From contig JAPLKI010000019.1 of NCBI GenBank assembly GCA_026388155.1, forward strand, positions 1 to 64,000: a stretch of 64,000 nucleotides of DNA, read 5' to 3'. Positions 32,843 to 40,895 of the stretch are shown in pieces (position 1 is the first letter of the stretch; every line of letters starts with the position of its first letter). The position numbers and the translations under genes were made by a program. Under the pieces are notes generated by a model. That model was given only the letters and a program-made list of their open reading frames with translations. It was not told the origin of the DNA and searched no databases. This DNA is from Elusimicrobiota bacterium. Its GTDB lineage: Bacteria; Elusimicrobiota; Elusimicrobia; Elusimicrobiales; UBA9959.

Positions 32843-33523
32843 ATGAAAAAAACAATTCAGACGTGGCTTGTAAGTTTTTTAATTCTGCTCGTCCCAGCGC
32901 TCGCTCCGGCCAAAGACAGCGGCCAAAATACAATCTTTAAATGCAAAATTTCCGAACTTCACCCGACACAGCTCGCCGTCGGCCTGCTGGAGGTAAAAGA
33001 CAAAAAACACGACCTTAACAAGCTGAGCGGGCATGATCTGAAAAAATTTGAGGAAGAAAACCCCGAACCGACGGTGAAAGGTCCGAACGGCAGGCTTTAT
33101 ATTATCGATCATCACCACCTGGCCCTTGCGCTTTATGACATAGGGGAGAATAACACCTACTGCTCGCTTGAGGCCGACTACTCCAAATTGACCGTGAATG
33201 AATTTTGGGCCAGAATGAACCGGCAAAAATGGGTTTACCCTTATGATGAGAACGGCAGCGGGCCCCTTCCGTACTCCGCCCTGCCCTCAACGGTGGCCGC
33301 GTTAAAAGACGACCCGTACAGAAGCCTCGCAAGCGCGGTGCGGCACGCGGGCGGCTACAATAAAACCCCGGAACCGTTCGCGGAATTCCGGTGGGCTGAT
33401 TTTTTCCGCCGCCGGATCGCTAAACATGACTTATCGGATAATTTTGACGATTCCGTAAAGAAAGGCGTTCATCTGGCGCATTCCGAAGAAGCCGTCGGCC
33501 TCCCCGGATATCAAAAACAATAA
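32843..33523 (+). CDS. Exported ParBc_2-type (ParB-like nuclease fold) protein
   Basis: 226 aa from the ATG at 32843, which starts a signal peptide (TWLVSFLILLVPALAPA); the frame from 32780 is a poor leader. The body carries the ParBc_2 pattern: LHPTQLAVGLLEVKDKK, HDLKKFEEENPEPTVKGP, then GRLYIIDHHHLALALYDIG with the HHH motif. This family resembles the ParB/Srx fold but is not a chromosome-partition protein; activity is not established. Its export argues for an extracytoplasmic role. A DUF2007 gene follows after 12 bp. Confidence 0.75.
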   Translation: MKKTIQTWLVSFLILLVPALAPAKDSGQNTIFKCKISELHPTQLAVGLLEVKDKKHDLNKLSGHDLKKFEEENPEPTVKGPNGRLYIIDHHHLALALYDIGENNTYCSLEADYSKLTVNEFWARMNRQKWVYPYDENGSGPLPYSALPSTVAALKDDPYRSLASAVRHAGGYNKTPEPFAEFRWADFFRRRIAKHDLSDNFDDSVKKGVHLAHSEEAVGLPGYQKQ

Positions 33524-33535
33524 AGGGAAATACCT

Positions 33536-33757
33536 ATGCCGGAAAAAGAATTTGCGGAAGTTTTTGTATCGCAGGATGGCGGAGAAGCGCGCCTGGTGCT
33601 TGAGATACTTAAATCCAGCGGACTTGACGCCGTGATGTTCGACTATTATGCAAGCGGCTCAGTGGGGGGGTTCGGACCGGCCATCCCGGCCAGGGTAGTA
33701 GTGCCCGCCGACCAGGAAAAAACCGCTCTTGAAGTAATAGCCGCCATGCAGAAATAA
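33536..33757 (+). CDS. DUF2007-family small protein
   Basis: 73 aa. AEVFVSQDGGEARLVLEILKSS, GLDAVMFDY and PARVVVPADQEKTALEVI give the ACT-like fold of DUF2007 (putative signal-transducing protein). AAAGGGAA precedes the ATG. Probably cotranscribed with the ParBc_2-like gene. Function unknown. Confidence 0.75.
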   Translation: MPEKEFAEVFVSQDGGEARLVLEILKSSGLDAVMFDYYASGSVGGFGPAIPARVVVPADQEKTALEVIAAMQK

Positions 33758-33844
33758 CCTGCTGCCCTGGAACCGTTTCCCTGAAAATAATAAGCGTCGG
33801 CAGGCATTGTCGCACTATCCGTGGAAAAGCTATATAATATGCAC

Positions 33845-34654
33845 ATGAAGGTAAAATATGCGGTTTTTACGGCGCTGTTGTGCTGCCTGGCGGCGGGCAC
33901 GCAAGTAGCCGCCGAACAGCCAACCACCGACGCTGTGGCCGTTTCCACGCAGCCGGCTGTGGAATCCGCCGGCACGGACCGGGACCCGCCCCTGATGGAA
34001 AAAGTGCGCGCCCTTAAGGAGCAAATGCGCAAGGAGTTCCGCAAAAAACGCGTTTCCACTCCCGAAGAAGCGCGTCTGTTCAGGACAAAAGCCGTAACCC
34101 TCTCCATAGAATACCACAACATGCTGCACAGGAAGTCTAAAATCCCGCTCATCGGCGCCCAGGACTTTGAAATTCACGAGCTCATTTACGCACATCCACG
34201 GATCGCCGCCCACATTTTTGCCTGCGAACTGGAAATATATAAGTCCACCGACGCATACGACCACAAGGCACAGGCCGAATCCATCTACGGCGACAGAGTT
34301 AAGGCCGAGGCCGACTGGACAGCCGCTATAGAGATGGCCCCGGAAACCGAACTGTTGCGCCATCGGGGATATCTGTATTTCACCCAGTACAAATATGACC
34401 AGGCCATAGCGGATTTTACCCGCGCGATAAAAGCCGGGGGAGTCGCTCCCCTCTACCATTCGCGGGCCATGGCTTATTACCGCAAGGACGACTATTCCGG
34501 CGCGGCCGACGACCTGGAACAATTTTTTAAGCTGAATACCGACAACGAGTATTCCAAATCCGTGTCCGGCTCCCGCATCTGCTCCGGCCTGCGCAAGCAC
34601 GGCTTCGCCGTTGAAGGCTGCGCCGCGCCGGAAAACGGGGGGAAAAAGAAATGA
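33845..34654 (+). CDS. Exported TPR-repeat protein
   Basis: 269 aa from the third possible start (ATG at 33845), which begins the signal peptide MKVKYAVFTALLCCLAAG. Predicted periplasmic; the body has a Lys/Arg-rich helix and then TPR motifs (KAEADWTAAIEMAPE, YKYDQAIADFTRAIKAG, DYSGAADDLEQFFKLN). No ribosome site precedes any candidate start, and TATAAT at 33833-33838 would place transcription start at or near the ATG, so the mRNA may be leaderless. Its stop overlaps the next gene by 4 bp, implying a joint function with the Cys-rich protein. Confidence 0.75.
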   Translation: MKVKYAVFTALLCCLAAGTQVAAEQPTTDAVAVSTQPAVESAGTDRDPPLMEKVRALKEQMRKEFRKKRVSTPEEARLFRTKAVTLSIEYHNMLHRKSKIPLIGAQDFEIHELIYAHPRIAAHIFACELEIYKSTDAYDHKAQAESIYGDRVKAEADWTAAIEMAPETELLRHRGYLYFTQYKYDQAIADFTRAIKAGGVAPLYHSRAMAYYRKDDYSGAADDLEQFFKLNTDNEYSKSVSGSRICSGLRKHGFAVEGCAAPENGGKKK

Positions 34655-35187
34655 GAAAGCTTTTTTTCGCCTGTTCGCTTGCGGTTTCGGCGGCCGCGCC
34701 GGCATTAGCCGACCAGGGGTGTATCGAGGTATCAACTACGACAGTGACTACTACGGTCTGCACCCAGTTCGATTGCATACAGCAGATGAACGGATCCTGT
34801 ATGATGTGGTCCTGCAACAAAACGCAGACCAGCCGATATCTGGACACTAATTCCAGCGGTTGTTCCAGAATAGCCAACTGCGGCAGAAAAGCGGTCTTTA
34901 CAGCGGGCGTGCCGGCCGAACCCGACACCGATTCCACCGAAGTTTGCGACTGGTATCCCTGCGTACAGGCCGACCCAGTTACCCAGGCCTGCCTGAGCTA
35001 TATGTGCGTTTCAAAACGTATTTTTGAGACCGTCCACACCACCTATCCCGACGCGCGCTGCATTCCCGTCTCCGTGCGCGGGCTTCTGCCTCCCTCCTCA
35101 GAGAAAAAGCCGGATCCGTGGCGGCAGACAAAGATACAGCCTGTGCCGGTAATTGACGAGAATAACGCCTCGCCGCACCTTCGATAG
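34651..35187 (+). CDS. Exported Cys-rich protein with internal duplication
   Basis: 178 aa, not recognised. Signal peptide to ALA-DQ, then two copies of a Cys block: CTQFDC-x8-C-x4-C and CDWYPC-x9-C-x4-C, each preceded by a Thr/Val-rich strand and followed by another Cys. At least ten Cys in the mature part suggest disulfide-bonded repeats, so it probably folds outside the cytoplasm. Translationally coupled to the TPR gene. It could be a surface binding domain or an inhibitor, but no function is claimed. Confidence 0.7.
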   Translation: MRKLFFACSLAVSAAAPALADQGCIEVSTTTVTTTVCTQFDCIQQMNGSCMMWSCNKTQTSRYLDTNSSGCSRIANCGRKAVFTAGVPAEPDTDSTEVCDWYPCVQADPVTQACLSYMCVSKRIFETVHTTYPDARCIPVSVRGLLPPSSEKKPDPWRQTKIQPVPVIDENNASPHLR

Positions 35188-35302
35188 TCAAGGAAACCCT
35201 AACACTATTTTTTCAATTAAAGAAACTGTATTTTTATTCAAAAACACGTTGGAAATGCGGAGCGGCGCTAACCGCAGGATTCTGCTTATGGAGGCCGAAA
35301 CA

Positions 35303-35836
35303 ATGAAAAGATCATTCCCGTTATCCAAAGTTTACAGCCTGTTGGAATCAGGGCCTGTTGTTATGGTCACTACCGCGGCCAAAGGGCGCAATAATATAAT
35401 GACCATGTCCTGGCATACCATGATAGATTTTAATCCGCCGCTGGTGGGCTGTATAATAAGCGATAGGAACTATACTTTTAATATCCTGAAGAAGACCGGG
35501 GAATGCGTGATAAGCATCCCGACGCTGGAAATAGCGAAGAAGGCTGTGGCTTGCGGAAATGTTTCCGGCAAAACGATAGATAAATTTAAGGCTTTCGGCC
35601 TGACGCCGCGCTCCGCTTCATGCGTAAAAGCTCCGCTTATAGACGAATGCTACGCCAACCTTGAATGCAAAGTGGTGGATGGACGGATGGCCGGTAAATA
35701 CAACCTTTTTATTCTGGAAGTGCTCAAAGCCTGGATAGATCCTTCACAGAAAAACCCGCGCACTATCCATCACCGTGGCAAGGGATCCTTCATTGTCGCC
35801 GGCAAACCGATAAAGATCGCGTCAAAAATGGCGTAA
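35303..35836 (+). CDS. Flavin reductase-like (DIM6/NTAB family) protein
   Basis: 177 aa from the ATG at 35303 with GGAGG upstream; the longer frame from 35153 overlaps the preceding gene's end and is rejected. Split-barrel FMN-binding signatures: GPVVMVTTAAKGRNNIMTMS, FNPPLVGCIISDRNYTFNIL and ECVISIPTLEIAKKAVACG. Members bind FMN and reduce flavin or act in redox repair. It stands alone between the Cys-rich gene and the convergent ABC operon. Confidence 0.85.
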   Translation: MKRSFPLSKVYSLLESGPVVMVTTAAKGRNNIMTMSWHTMIDFNPPLVGCIISDRNYTFNILKKTGECVISIPTLEIAKKAVACGNVSGKTIDKFKAFGLTPRSASCVKAPLIDECYANLECKVVDGRMAGKYNLFILEVLKAWIDPSQKNPRTIHHRGKGSFIVAGKPIKIASKMA

Positions 35837-35841
35837 GCCCG

Positions 35842-36516
35842 TTAAAACACTTTGCCGTCGCGGAGCTCTATCACCCGGTCGGCCGCCTTGGCCAGTTCCA
35901 GGTTGTGCGTAACCATCACCACCGTCATCCCCTGCGCGGCAAGTTCCCGCAGAATTTCCTTGATCTCTCCGGTCCGTTTGCTGTCCAGGCTCCCGGTTGG
36001 CTCGTCCGCTAAAATCACTTTCGGGGAATTAATAAGCGCCCGCGCAATAGCCACCCGCTGCATCTCGCCGCCCGACAGCTCTCCCGGCAAATGTCCCGTC
36101 CTCTTATCAATGCCAAGCAGCTTCATCACATCTTCAGGGGATCTGCCCGCGGCGGAATTATTGTAAAAAGCCGACGGCAGCATAATATTCTCCCGCACCG
36201 TAAGCGTCGGAATAAGGTAGAACTTCTGAAAGATATAGCCGAATATTCTGCGCCTTATAAGCGTAAGTTCTTTCTCCGACAATTCTTTCCTGCCCCCAAA
36301 AATCTCTTCGCCCCCGACATGCAGAGAACCCGCGGTGGGGTTGTCCAGACAACCCATAATATTAAGCAGCGTGGTCTTGCCGGAGCCGGACGGCCCGATG
36401 ACAGCCGCCATCTCGCCGGAGCGGGCCTCAAAGCTGACCCCGTCCAAAGCCCGCACTTCCTCGGAACCGCGGCGGTAGATCTTGGTCAGATCTTTCGCCG
36501 ACATTACAATGCTCAT
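35842..36516 (-). CDS. ABC transporter ATPase (LolD/MacB type)
   Basis: 224 aa. Walker A GPSGSGKTTLLN, Q-loop YIFQKFYLIP, signature LSGGEMQRVAIARAL, Walker B VILADEPTGSLD, H-loop VMVTHN. These are all intact for a MacB/LolD-type exporter or mechanotransmission ATPase. It overlaps the permease gene by 4 bp; last gene of a five-gene minus-strand operon with an FMN-binding-like protein and an outer-membrane protein. Confidence 0.9.
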   Translation of the reverse strand: MSIVMSAKDLTKIYRRGSEEVRALDGVSFEARSGEMAAVIGPSGSGKTTLLNIMGCLDNPTAGSLHVGGEEIFGGRKELSEKELTLIRRRIFGYIFQKFYLIPTLTVRENIMLPSAFYNNSAAGRSPEDVMKLLGIDKRTGHLPGELSGGEMQRVAIARALINSPKVILADEPTGSLDSKRTGEIKEILRELAAQGMTVVMVTHNLELAKAADRVIELRDGKVF

Positions 36517-37703
36517 TGCTCCCCCTCTATGCGTATAGCCTCAAGCGGCCGCACCCGCGCCGCCCGCCAGGCGGGATATATCCCGCTTAAAAGCCCGCCT
36601 ATCACTATAAGCAGAAACGCGAACAGGCAGATGCGCCAGTCAAGCGCTATCAAACTGCCGTTGGGCGCGTAAGGCAGGAAATACCTGACCGCCGATTCGG
36701 AGGCGCGCGCCGTCAGGAAAGAAAGCAAAATACCGCCGGCTCCGCCCAACGAACACAACATGGCCGTTTCCGTCCATATCATTTTAAAAATGTCCAGCGG
36801 CATGGCTCCCATGCTTTTAATAATGCCTATTTCGGCGTAGCGCTCCATTACGGACATCAGAATTGTATTTATAACTCCGGCCATGGCAATTATGACCGCT
36901 ATAATGGCTATGCCCATCACTATAACGCGGGCGCTGTTTACAAGGCTCATTATGGTAGTCTTAACCTGCGCCATAGACACCACCTGCACATCCGGCAGGT
37001 CATAAAGCTTGTTCTCAAAAGCCGCCATATCCGCGTCCTTTTTTACCTTAATGCCAAGCCCCGTAAGTTTGCCCTGCTTGCCGAAGATCTTCCGCACCGC
37101 GTCTATGGGCAGGAAAATGGTGCCGTCGTCCTGGGTGCCTGAACGCTTGAGTATGCCTTTTACTATAAGTTCCTTGTCCACTCCGGGAATAAGCAGTTTG
37201 TCGCCCACTTCGCGCTGTTCAAGTTCGGCCGCTTCAAAACCCATAACGGCCTCATAAGCGCTGTTGTCCGTGAACCAGCCGCCCTGCTTAAACTCCAGAT
37301 AGCCCTTCATGGAAGGAAAAGTGGCCGCGTCCACCCCAAGATACGCCGCTATGGCGCCGTTCTCACCCTTGTTCGGGTCAAAGACGCCCTGCATCAGCAT
37401 TGGCGTGACTTTCTCCACCTCGGGATTTAAGTAAACGGTTTTCACCACGCTCTCCGGCATATAGCGCAGCCCCGTGCCGCCCTTCAGCATCAGCGTGGCG
37501 GCTTCGTAGGGACAGCCCTTGGCCGTCAGCAGCACCTGAAAACCCATGTTGTCTATGTCGCGGTTGAGGCCGTTCTCATAACCGCGGTTGAAACCGAGCA
37601 GCGTGGCCAGTACCCAGGCTGATAAAGCTATGCCCCCGGCCGTAAGCGCGGCTCGCGTTTTTTTTCTAAGCAGATTCTTATATGCTACGGAATATATGTT
37701 CAT
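36513..37703 (-). CDS. MacB/FtsX-type ABC transporter permease
   Basis: 396 aa. One N-terminal membrane helix (YKNLLRKKTRAALTAGGIAL), a ~230-residue periplasmic domain, and three C-terminal helices with the FtsX-fold loops (SVMERYAEIGIIKSMGAMPLDI and GIYPAWRAARVRPLEAIR). Such permeases work with a LolD-type ATPase in lipoprotein release, peptide export or cell-wall control. Overlaps both neighbours, so transport is tied to the FMN-binding-like protein. Confidence 0.88.
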   Translation of the reverse strand: MNIYSVAYKNLLRKKTRAALTAGGIALSAWVLATLLGFNRGYENGLNRDIDNMGFQVLLTAKGCPYEAATLMLKGGTGLRYMPESVVKTVYLNPEVEKVTPMLMQGVFDPNKGENGAIAAYLGVDAATFPSMKGYLEFKQGGWFTDNSAYEAVMGFEAAELEQREVGDKLLIPGVDKELIVKGILKRSGTQDDGTIFLPIDAVRKIFGKQGKLTGLGIKVKKDADMAAFENKLYDLPDVQVVSMAQVKTTIMSLVNSARVIVMGIAIIAVIIAMAGVINTILMSVMERYAEIGIIKSMGAMPLDIFKMIWTETAMLCSLGGAGGILLSFLTARASESAVRYFLPYAPNGSLIALDWRICLFAFLLIVIGGLLSGIYPAWRAARVRPLEAIRIEGEQ

Positions 37704-38332
37704 TTTTCCCTTTTTGCGAAGACGAACTCGTCCATAAGAATAAGGTTTTTCTTTACCGCCCGCATAACGCTCAAAAAATCTTTCCCGGCTTTGGAGGAAA
37801 CTTTTATTTTGGATACCGCCGAACTTTCGGAACTTTTGCCGGAAAGGGGGGCGTAATGTTCAAAGTCCTTCAGCGCCAACCCTTCGAACTGCGCTCCAAA
37901 TTCCTTTGAACGCAGTTCTTTAGCCGCGCGGGAGGTTAACTTTTGTATGTAAAACGCCTTTATCACTCCCCGCGCGTCCAGCGCCAGAAAAACCTGTATG
38001 CCGCCGTATTCGCCCTTCTGGTTCACGCCATGTATATAGCCAAGCGTTTCAGTGCCCCTGAAGATATCATAGAGGGTATAGGGCACCTCGATATTTTCAT
38101 AAAGTCCCCTGAATTTGTCTCCCAGGCGCTCCTCAACGCGGGCAAGCAGTTTGTCGCCGCCGGAAGTCTTCACGGAAAGATAGCGCGTTTTATAGCCGGT
38201 GGAAGAAGGAAAAAGGCGTGCCACATCGCGGTCCGGGTCGTTCAGGTCGCACCCCACGGCGGCAAAAGCGCGGGGGGAAAAGAGAAAGAGAAGGGGGAAA
38301 AAGAGTATTAAAGTAAAAGTATATTTTTTCAT
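37700..38332 (-). CDS. Exported FMN-binding-domain-like protein
   Basis: 210 aa. Signal peptide to AFA-AV, then ARLFPSSTGYKTR, LGYIHGVNQKGEYGGIQVFLALDARGVIKAFYIQ and GAQFEGLALKDF, the layout of the FMN_bind domain (as in NosR, RnfG). The covalent-flavin motif (S/T-G-A-T) is not present in usual form; SSESSAVSKIKVSS takes its place, so flavin attachment is doubtful. Predicted periplasmic partner of the ABC permease. Confidence 0.6.
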   Translation of the reverse strand: MKKYTFTLILFFPLLFLFSPRAFAAVGCDLNDPDRDVARLFPSSTGYKTRYLSVKTSGGDKLLARVEERLGDKFRGLYENIEVPYTLYDIFRGTETLGYIHGVNQKGEYGGIQVFLALDARGVIKAFYIQKLTSRAAKELRSKEFGAQFEGLALKDFEHYAPLSGKSSESSAVSKIKVSSKAGKDFLSVMRAVKKNLILMDEFVFAKREK

Positions 38333-38352
38333 GCTTTTCTCACGACCTTTTT

Positions 38353-39324
38353 CTATAGGGGCAGATAATAGTAAAGCTGGGTGATTACGCGCTTGTCGCT
38401 TATCGCGTCTTCGTATTCAAACATGGCTCTCCAGGTCAGGTCAGGCGTCAGCGCGTAAGAGAAGCCCGAGGCCAGCGTCCAGGACTCCATGTCTTTCATG
38501 CCCGAATAAACGCCCTGCGCCTCAAGCCTAAGGCGGTTCTCCTCAAGCAGGTTAAGACCAAGGCGTCCGAGCCCGGCCAGATAAGTCATGCCGCGCTGCC
38601 TGCCGCCGCGCAGATCGGCCCGAAGTTCCCAGCGGTCCCAAAACAGTGAAAAATCAGTCCCGACCGCGCTGTAAGTTTTTTCTTCTCCGTCAATCAGGCG
38701 GTAACCTATTGTTTCGGGCACACGCCCGATAGATACATATAATCCGCTGGTATAGTTGTCCCGGCTGAGCGCGCCTTTTGCAACCCGTCCTGAAAGCAGA
38801 TAATTGCCGGTCGTTCTTAAACGCATGCCGCTGCCGGAGGTCATAGAAATTGCCGCGTCACCCCAGTTAAAATCGCGCGAAGCTCCCAAGCCCCAATCCC
38901 GGTCAAAACCATAGCCGTACATCGGCAGAGCCTGTAAAAGCGCGGCATGAGTGTCAAAGTAGGATTCAAGCCCGGCCGCCGTCCTGTTATGGCCAACCCA
39001 GACATAAGCGCAGGGTGTTTTAAAGCGATAGTAGGCGTTATAAACCTGCGGCGCAAGGCGGTTATGCGCGTCGGGGTCCCAGGCCAGGCGCCCCTGCAGG
39101 GCCAGCGTACCGGTGTCGCCTGAGCCGGAAGAAAATTTTCGTATAAGGTCAAAACCCGCCGAAGAGCGCTGCATGGCCTCGTCCGCCGACATGGAATGAT
39201 AAACGAGGCTTTTTGCCAGTGAGGAATAGCCGCCCACAGCCTGCGCTTCCAGATAAAACAATCCTTCCCCCGCTGCGACAGGAACTGCAAAGGCTAATAT
39301 AGTTAATAAAAGGCCTTTAAACAT
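38353..39324 (-). CDS. Probable outer-membrane beta-barrel protein
   Basis: 323 aa, not assigned to a named family. Signal peptide to VAA-GE; the rest alternates polar and aromatic residues in many short strands (YVWVGHNRTAAGLESYF, LYVSIGRVPETIGYRL, WELRADLRGGRQ, WTLASGFSYAL), ending LTWRAMFEYED...YYYLPL with a C-terminal aromatic strand, typical of barrels. Placed between an exported Ig-like protein gene and the FMN-binding-like gene, it may be the outer-membrane part of the same system. Confidence 0.65.
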   Translation of the reverse strand: MFKGLLLTILAFAVPVAAGEGLFYLEAQAVGGYSSLAKSLVYHSMSADEAMQRSSAGFDLIRKFSSGSGDTGTLALQGRLAWDPDAHNRLAPQVYNAYYRFKTPCAYVWVGHNRTAAGLESYFDTHAALLQALPMYGYGFDRDWGLGASRDFNWGDAAISMTSGSGMRLRTTGNYLLSGRVAKGALSRDNYTSGLYVSIGRVPETIGYRLIDGEEKTYSAVGTDFSLFWDRWELRADLRGGRQRGMTYLAGLGRLGLNLLEENRLRLEAQGVYSGMKDMESWTLASGFSYALTPDLTWRAMFEYEDAISDKRVITQLYYYLPL

Positions 39325-39763
39325 TAAACCTGACCTTGCCGGCGTATATTTCCTTGCCGGCCTTTTTTACGCGTATAACCACTTCCCATTCTCCGGGCAT
39401 TACAACATCCACCGGCAGAAGGTAGTCGCCCTTTTTGCTCAGCAGGAACTTTTTTACCCCTGAGTCGTGGTCCCGCATTGCGGGCATGCCGCACTCGCCG
39501 ATTATCACATAAGATTTTTCCTGCTTTCCCTCTTTTGAAAAAACCTGCACTTTTATTATGAGCGTACCCAGTACGGGTTTTTTGTCAAATTTCCATGTGA
39601 ACCAGCCGCCGCCGGGCAAAAGGTTCTTCTTTCCTTGCGGGGCAAGGTCCAGGGGAGCTGCCGGAACAGATTTTTTAGACTGGGAGGCGCGGCCTGAGGC
39701 CGCCGGCGTGGGTGAAGGAACGATAAGGATTAAAAATAACGGAACAGTCATCAAAACTTTCAT
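39317..39763 (-). CDS. Exported YtkA/FixH-like beta-sandwich protein
   Basis: 148 aa from the ATG at 39763, which has AGGAGG upstream; the frame to 39802 is rejected. Signal peptide (LMTVPLFLILIVPSPTPAA), then a sandwich-like domain: PGGGWFTWKFDKKPVLGTLIIKV, MPAMRDHDSGVKKF and MPGEWEVVIRVKKAGKEIYAGKV, close to the YtkA-like pattern (GxPxMxxH...GxW). YtkA-type domains often bind copper through Met/His: here MPAMRDHD. First gene of the ABC/FMN-binding-like operon; its frame overlaps the barrel gene start. Confidence 0.65.
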   Translation of the reverse strand: MKVLMTVPLFLILIVPSPTPAASGRASQSKKSVPAAPLDLAPQGKKNLLPGGGWFTWKFDKKPVLGTLIIKVQVFSKEGKQEKSYVIIGECGMPAMRDHDSGVKKFLLSKKGDYLLPVDVVMPGEWEVVIRVKKAGKEIYAGKVRFNV

Positions 39764-39906
39764 ACAGCCTCCTGTCGCGGGTTCCACAGCGGGCGCGAAC
39801 ATATTTTACCGCCGGTTTACAATTATATAATTAATTTTCCAGTCTTCGTACAAAACATAAAGCGCACCGAAAAGCCAGGATATCCGGCAGTTCAGGTGAC
39901 TATTTT

Positions 39907-39956
39907 TTATTTGTATAATTTATATATATAGCCGGCTTTTTAAAAAAAGAAGGAAT
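39907..39956 (+). promoter_or_regulatory. Duplicated promoter-like segment, copy 1 (before PilZ gene)
   Basis: TTATTTGTATAATTTATATA followed by ATAGCCGGCTTTTT is almost identical to 40728-40775 before the Crp/Fnr gene. TATAAT-like hexamers in an AT-rich tract suggest a promoter; the shared block implies common control of the two regulators. Confidence 0.6.
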
Positions 39957-40026
39957 ATAAACAAACCGCTATGAAGCCGGCTGGCGGGCAAACCGCCCCT
40001 AACGCGACGAGTGAACGGAGATTTCC

Positions 40027-40353
40027 ATGAACGGGAAGGAAAAGCGGCGCGCGGCGCGCATAAAGCATAATACGGTGATCGATATTCTCGACATGGAGGG
40101 GGAGGTCGCCGTTTCCAGCCGCCTTATCGATGTTTCCGCTACAGGGGCTTCGTTCTCGATGGGAGACCCTCTTCCGATAGCGGGTAGGTTCGGCGCGCGG
40201 CTGAGGTTTATGGACAAGAGCGTGATAGAGGTTAAGGCACATGTGGTGTGGACCAGGAAAGAGAAGAATCTTTTGCGCTACGGCATAAAGTTCGACTCCC
40301 TGAGGCAGTTGCGCCCCCCGGAGAACCAGACGGCTTCGGTAATAAAATGGTAA
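40027..40353 (+). CDS. PilZ-domain protein
   Basis: 108 aa, a stand-alone PilZ domain. RRAARIKHNTVIDI carries the RxxxR-type arginines and LIDVSATGASFS the DxSxxG motif that together bind c-di-GMP; EVKAHVVWTRKEKNLLRYGIKF forms the last strands. It probably relays c-di-GMP level to motility, secretion or surface processes. A 19-codon upstream ORF (39971-40030) ends by overlapping its ATG, which may couple translation. Confidence 0.85.
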   Translation: MNGKEKRRAARIKHNTVIDILDMEGEVAVSSRLIDVSATGASFSMGDPLPIAGRFGARLRFMDKSVIEVKAHVVWTRKEKNLLRYGIKFDSLRQLRPPENQTASVIKW

Positions 40354-40727
40354 TCGCTTTGGGGTTAGGGCCGCAAGACAACAAAGTCACGGACACTTCC
40401 GCTGTATTCCTCCCCAAGCCCATCGAGAACGCTTACTTTCAGCGAATTTGAGGGCGTCCAGAGCTTAAAATGCGGGCGACCGGCTCACGATAAAGGTCTC
40501 ATGTTTCCTACAGATTTAACATCTGCCATTCACGCAATCCCTTAGCGGGGATCCAATAACTTCTTATTTCCCAATGGATGCCCGTCTGCAGATTGCGGGG
40601 ATGAAAGCAATTATGCCCCGCCGGTTTACCGCTGTTTGTTTGGAAAACAGTGCCGGTAATTCCCTTATATTTCCTGCAGATTTGCTTACTTAGAACACGG
40701 GAATCTGACGGTTTAGAGGCCGCTTTA
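40354..40727. other. Intergenic stretch with REP-like palindromes
   Basis: No gene. 40350-40380 weakly resembles, inverted, the tail of the structured repeat (CTTTGGGGTTAGGGCCGCA). 40530-40620 holds inverted GC blocks (TAGCGGGGATCC, GCAGATTGCGGGGATG) whose minus-strand translation contains SYWIPAKGLREWQ, reminiscent of extragenic palindromic repeats that often translate as WIPAFAGMT. Confidence 0.45.
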
Positions 40728-40775
40728 TTATTTGTATAATTTATATACATAGCGGCTTTTCAGAAAAATCAGGAA
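40728..40775 (+). promoter_or_regulatory. Duplicated promoter-like segment, copy 2 (before Crp/Fnr gene)
   Basis: Matches 39907-39956 over about 48 bp (TTATTTGTATAATTTATATA, then CATAGCGGCTTTT). Lies 120 bp before the Crp/Fnr start; a 32-codon ORF (40794-40892) in between ends 3 bp before that start. Confidence 0.6.
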
Positions 40776-40895
40776 GCGAAAAAGACGCAAACGATGTCTG
40801 CCCCGCGGGCTGCCCAAGAGGGGAAAGCGATAAACCGGGGAAATGCTCCGAATGCGGGTATGGAACTGAAGCTTGTTAAAGAGAGAAAATAAACC

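Noticed and set aside
39940-40026. c-di-GMP riboswitch before the PilZ gene
   Set aside because: GGGCAAACC-like words occur, but the paired GEMM core with its second conserved strand (GACGCAAAGCC) is not arranged in the right order.
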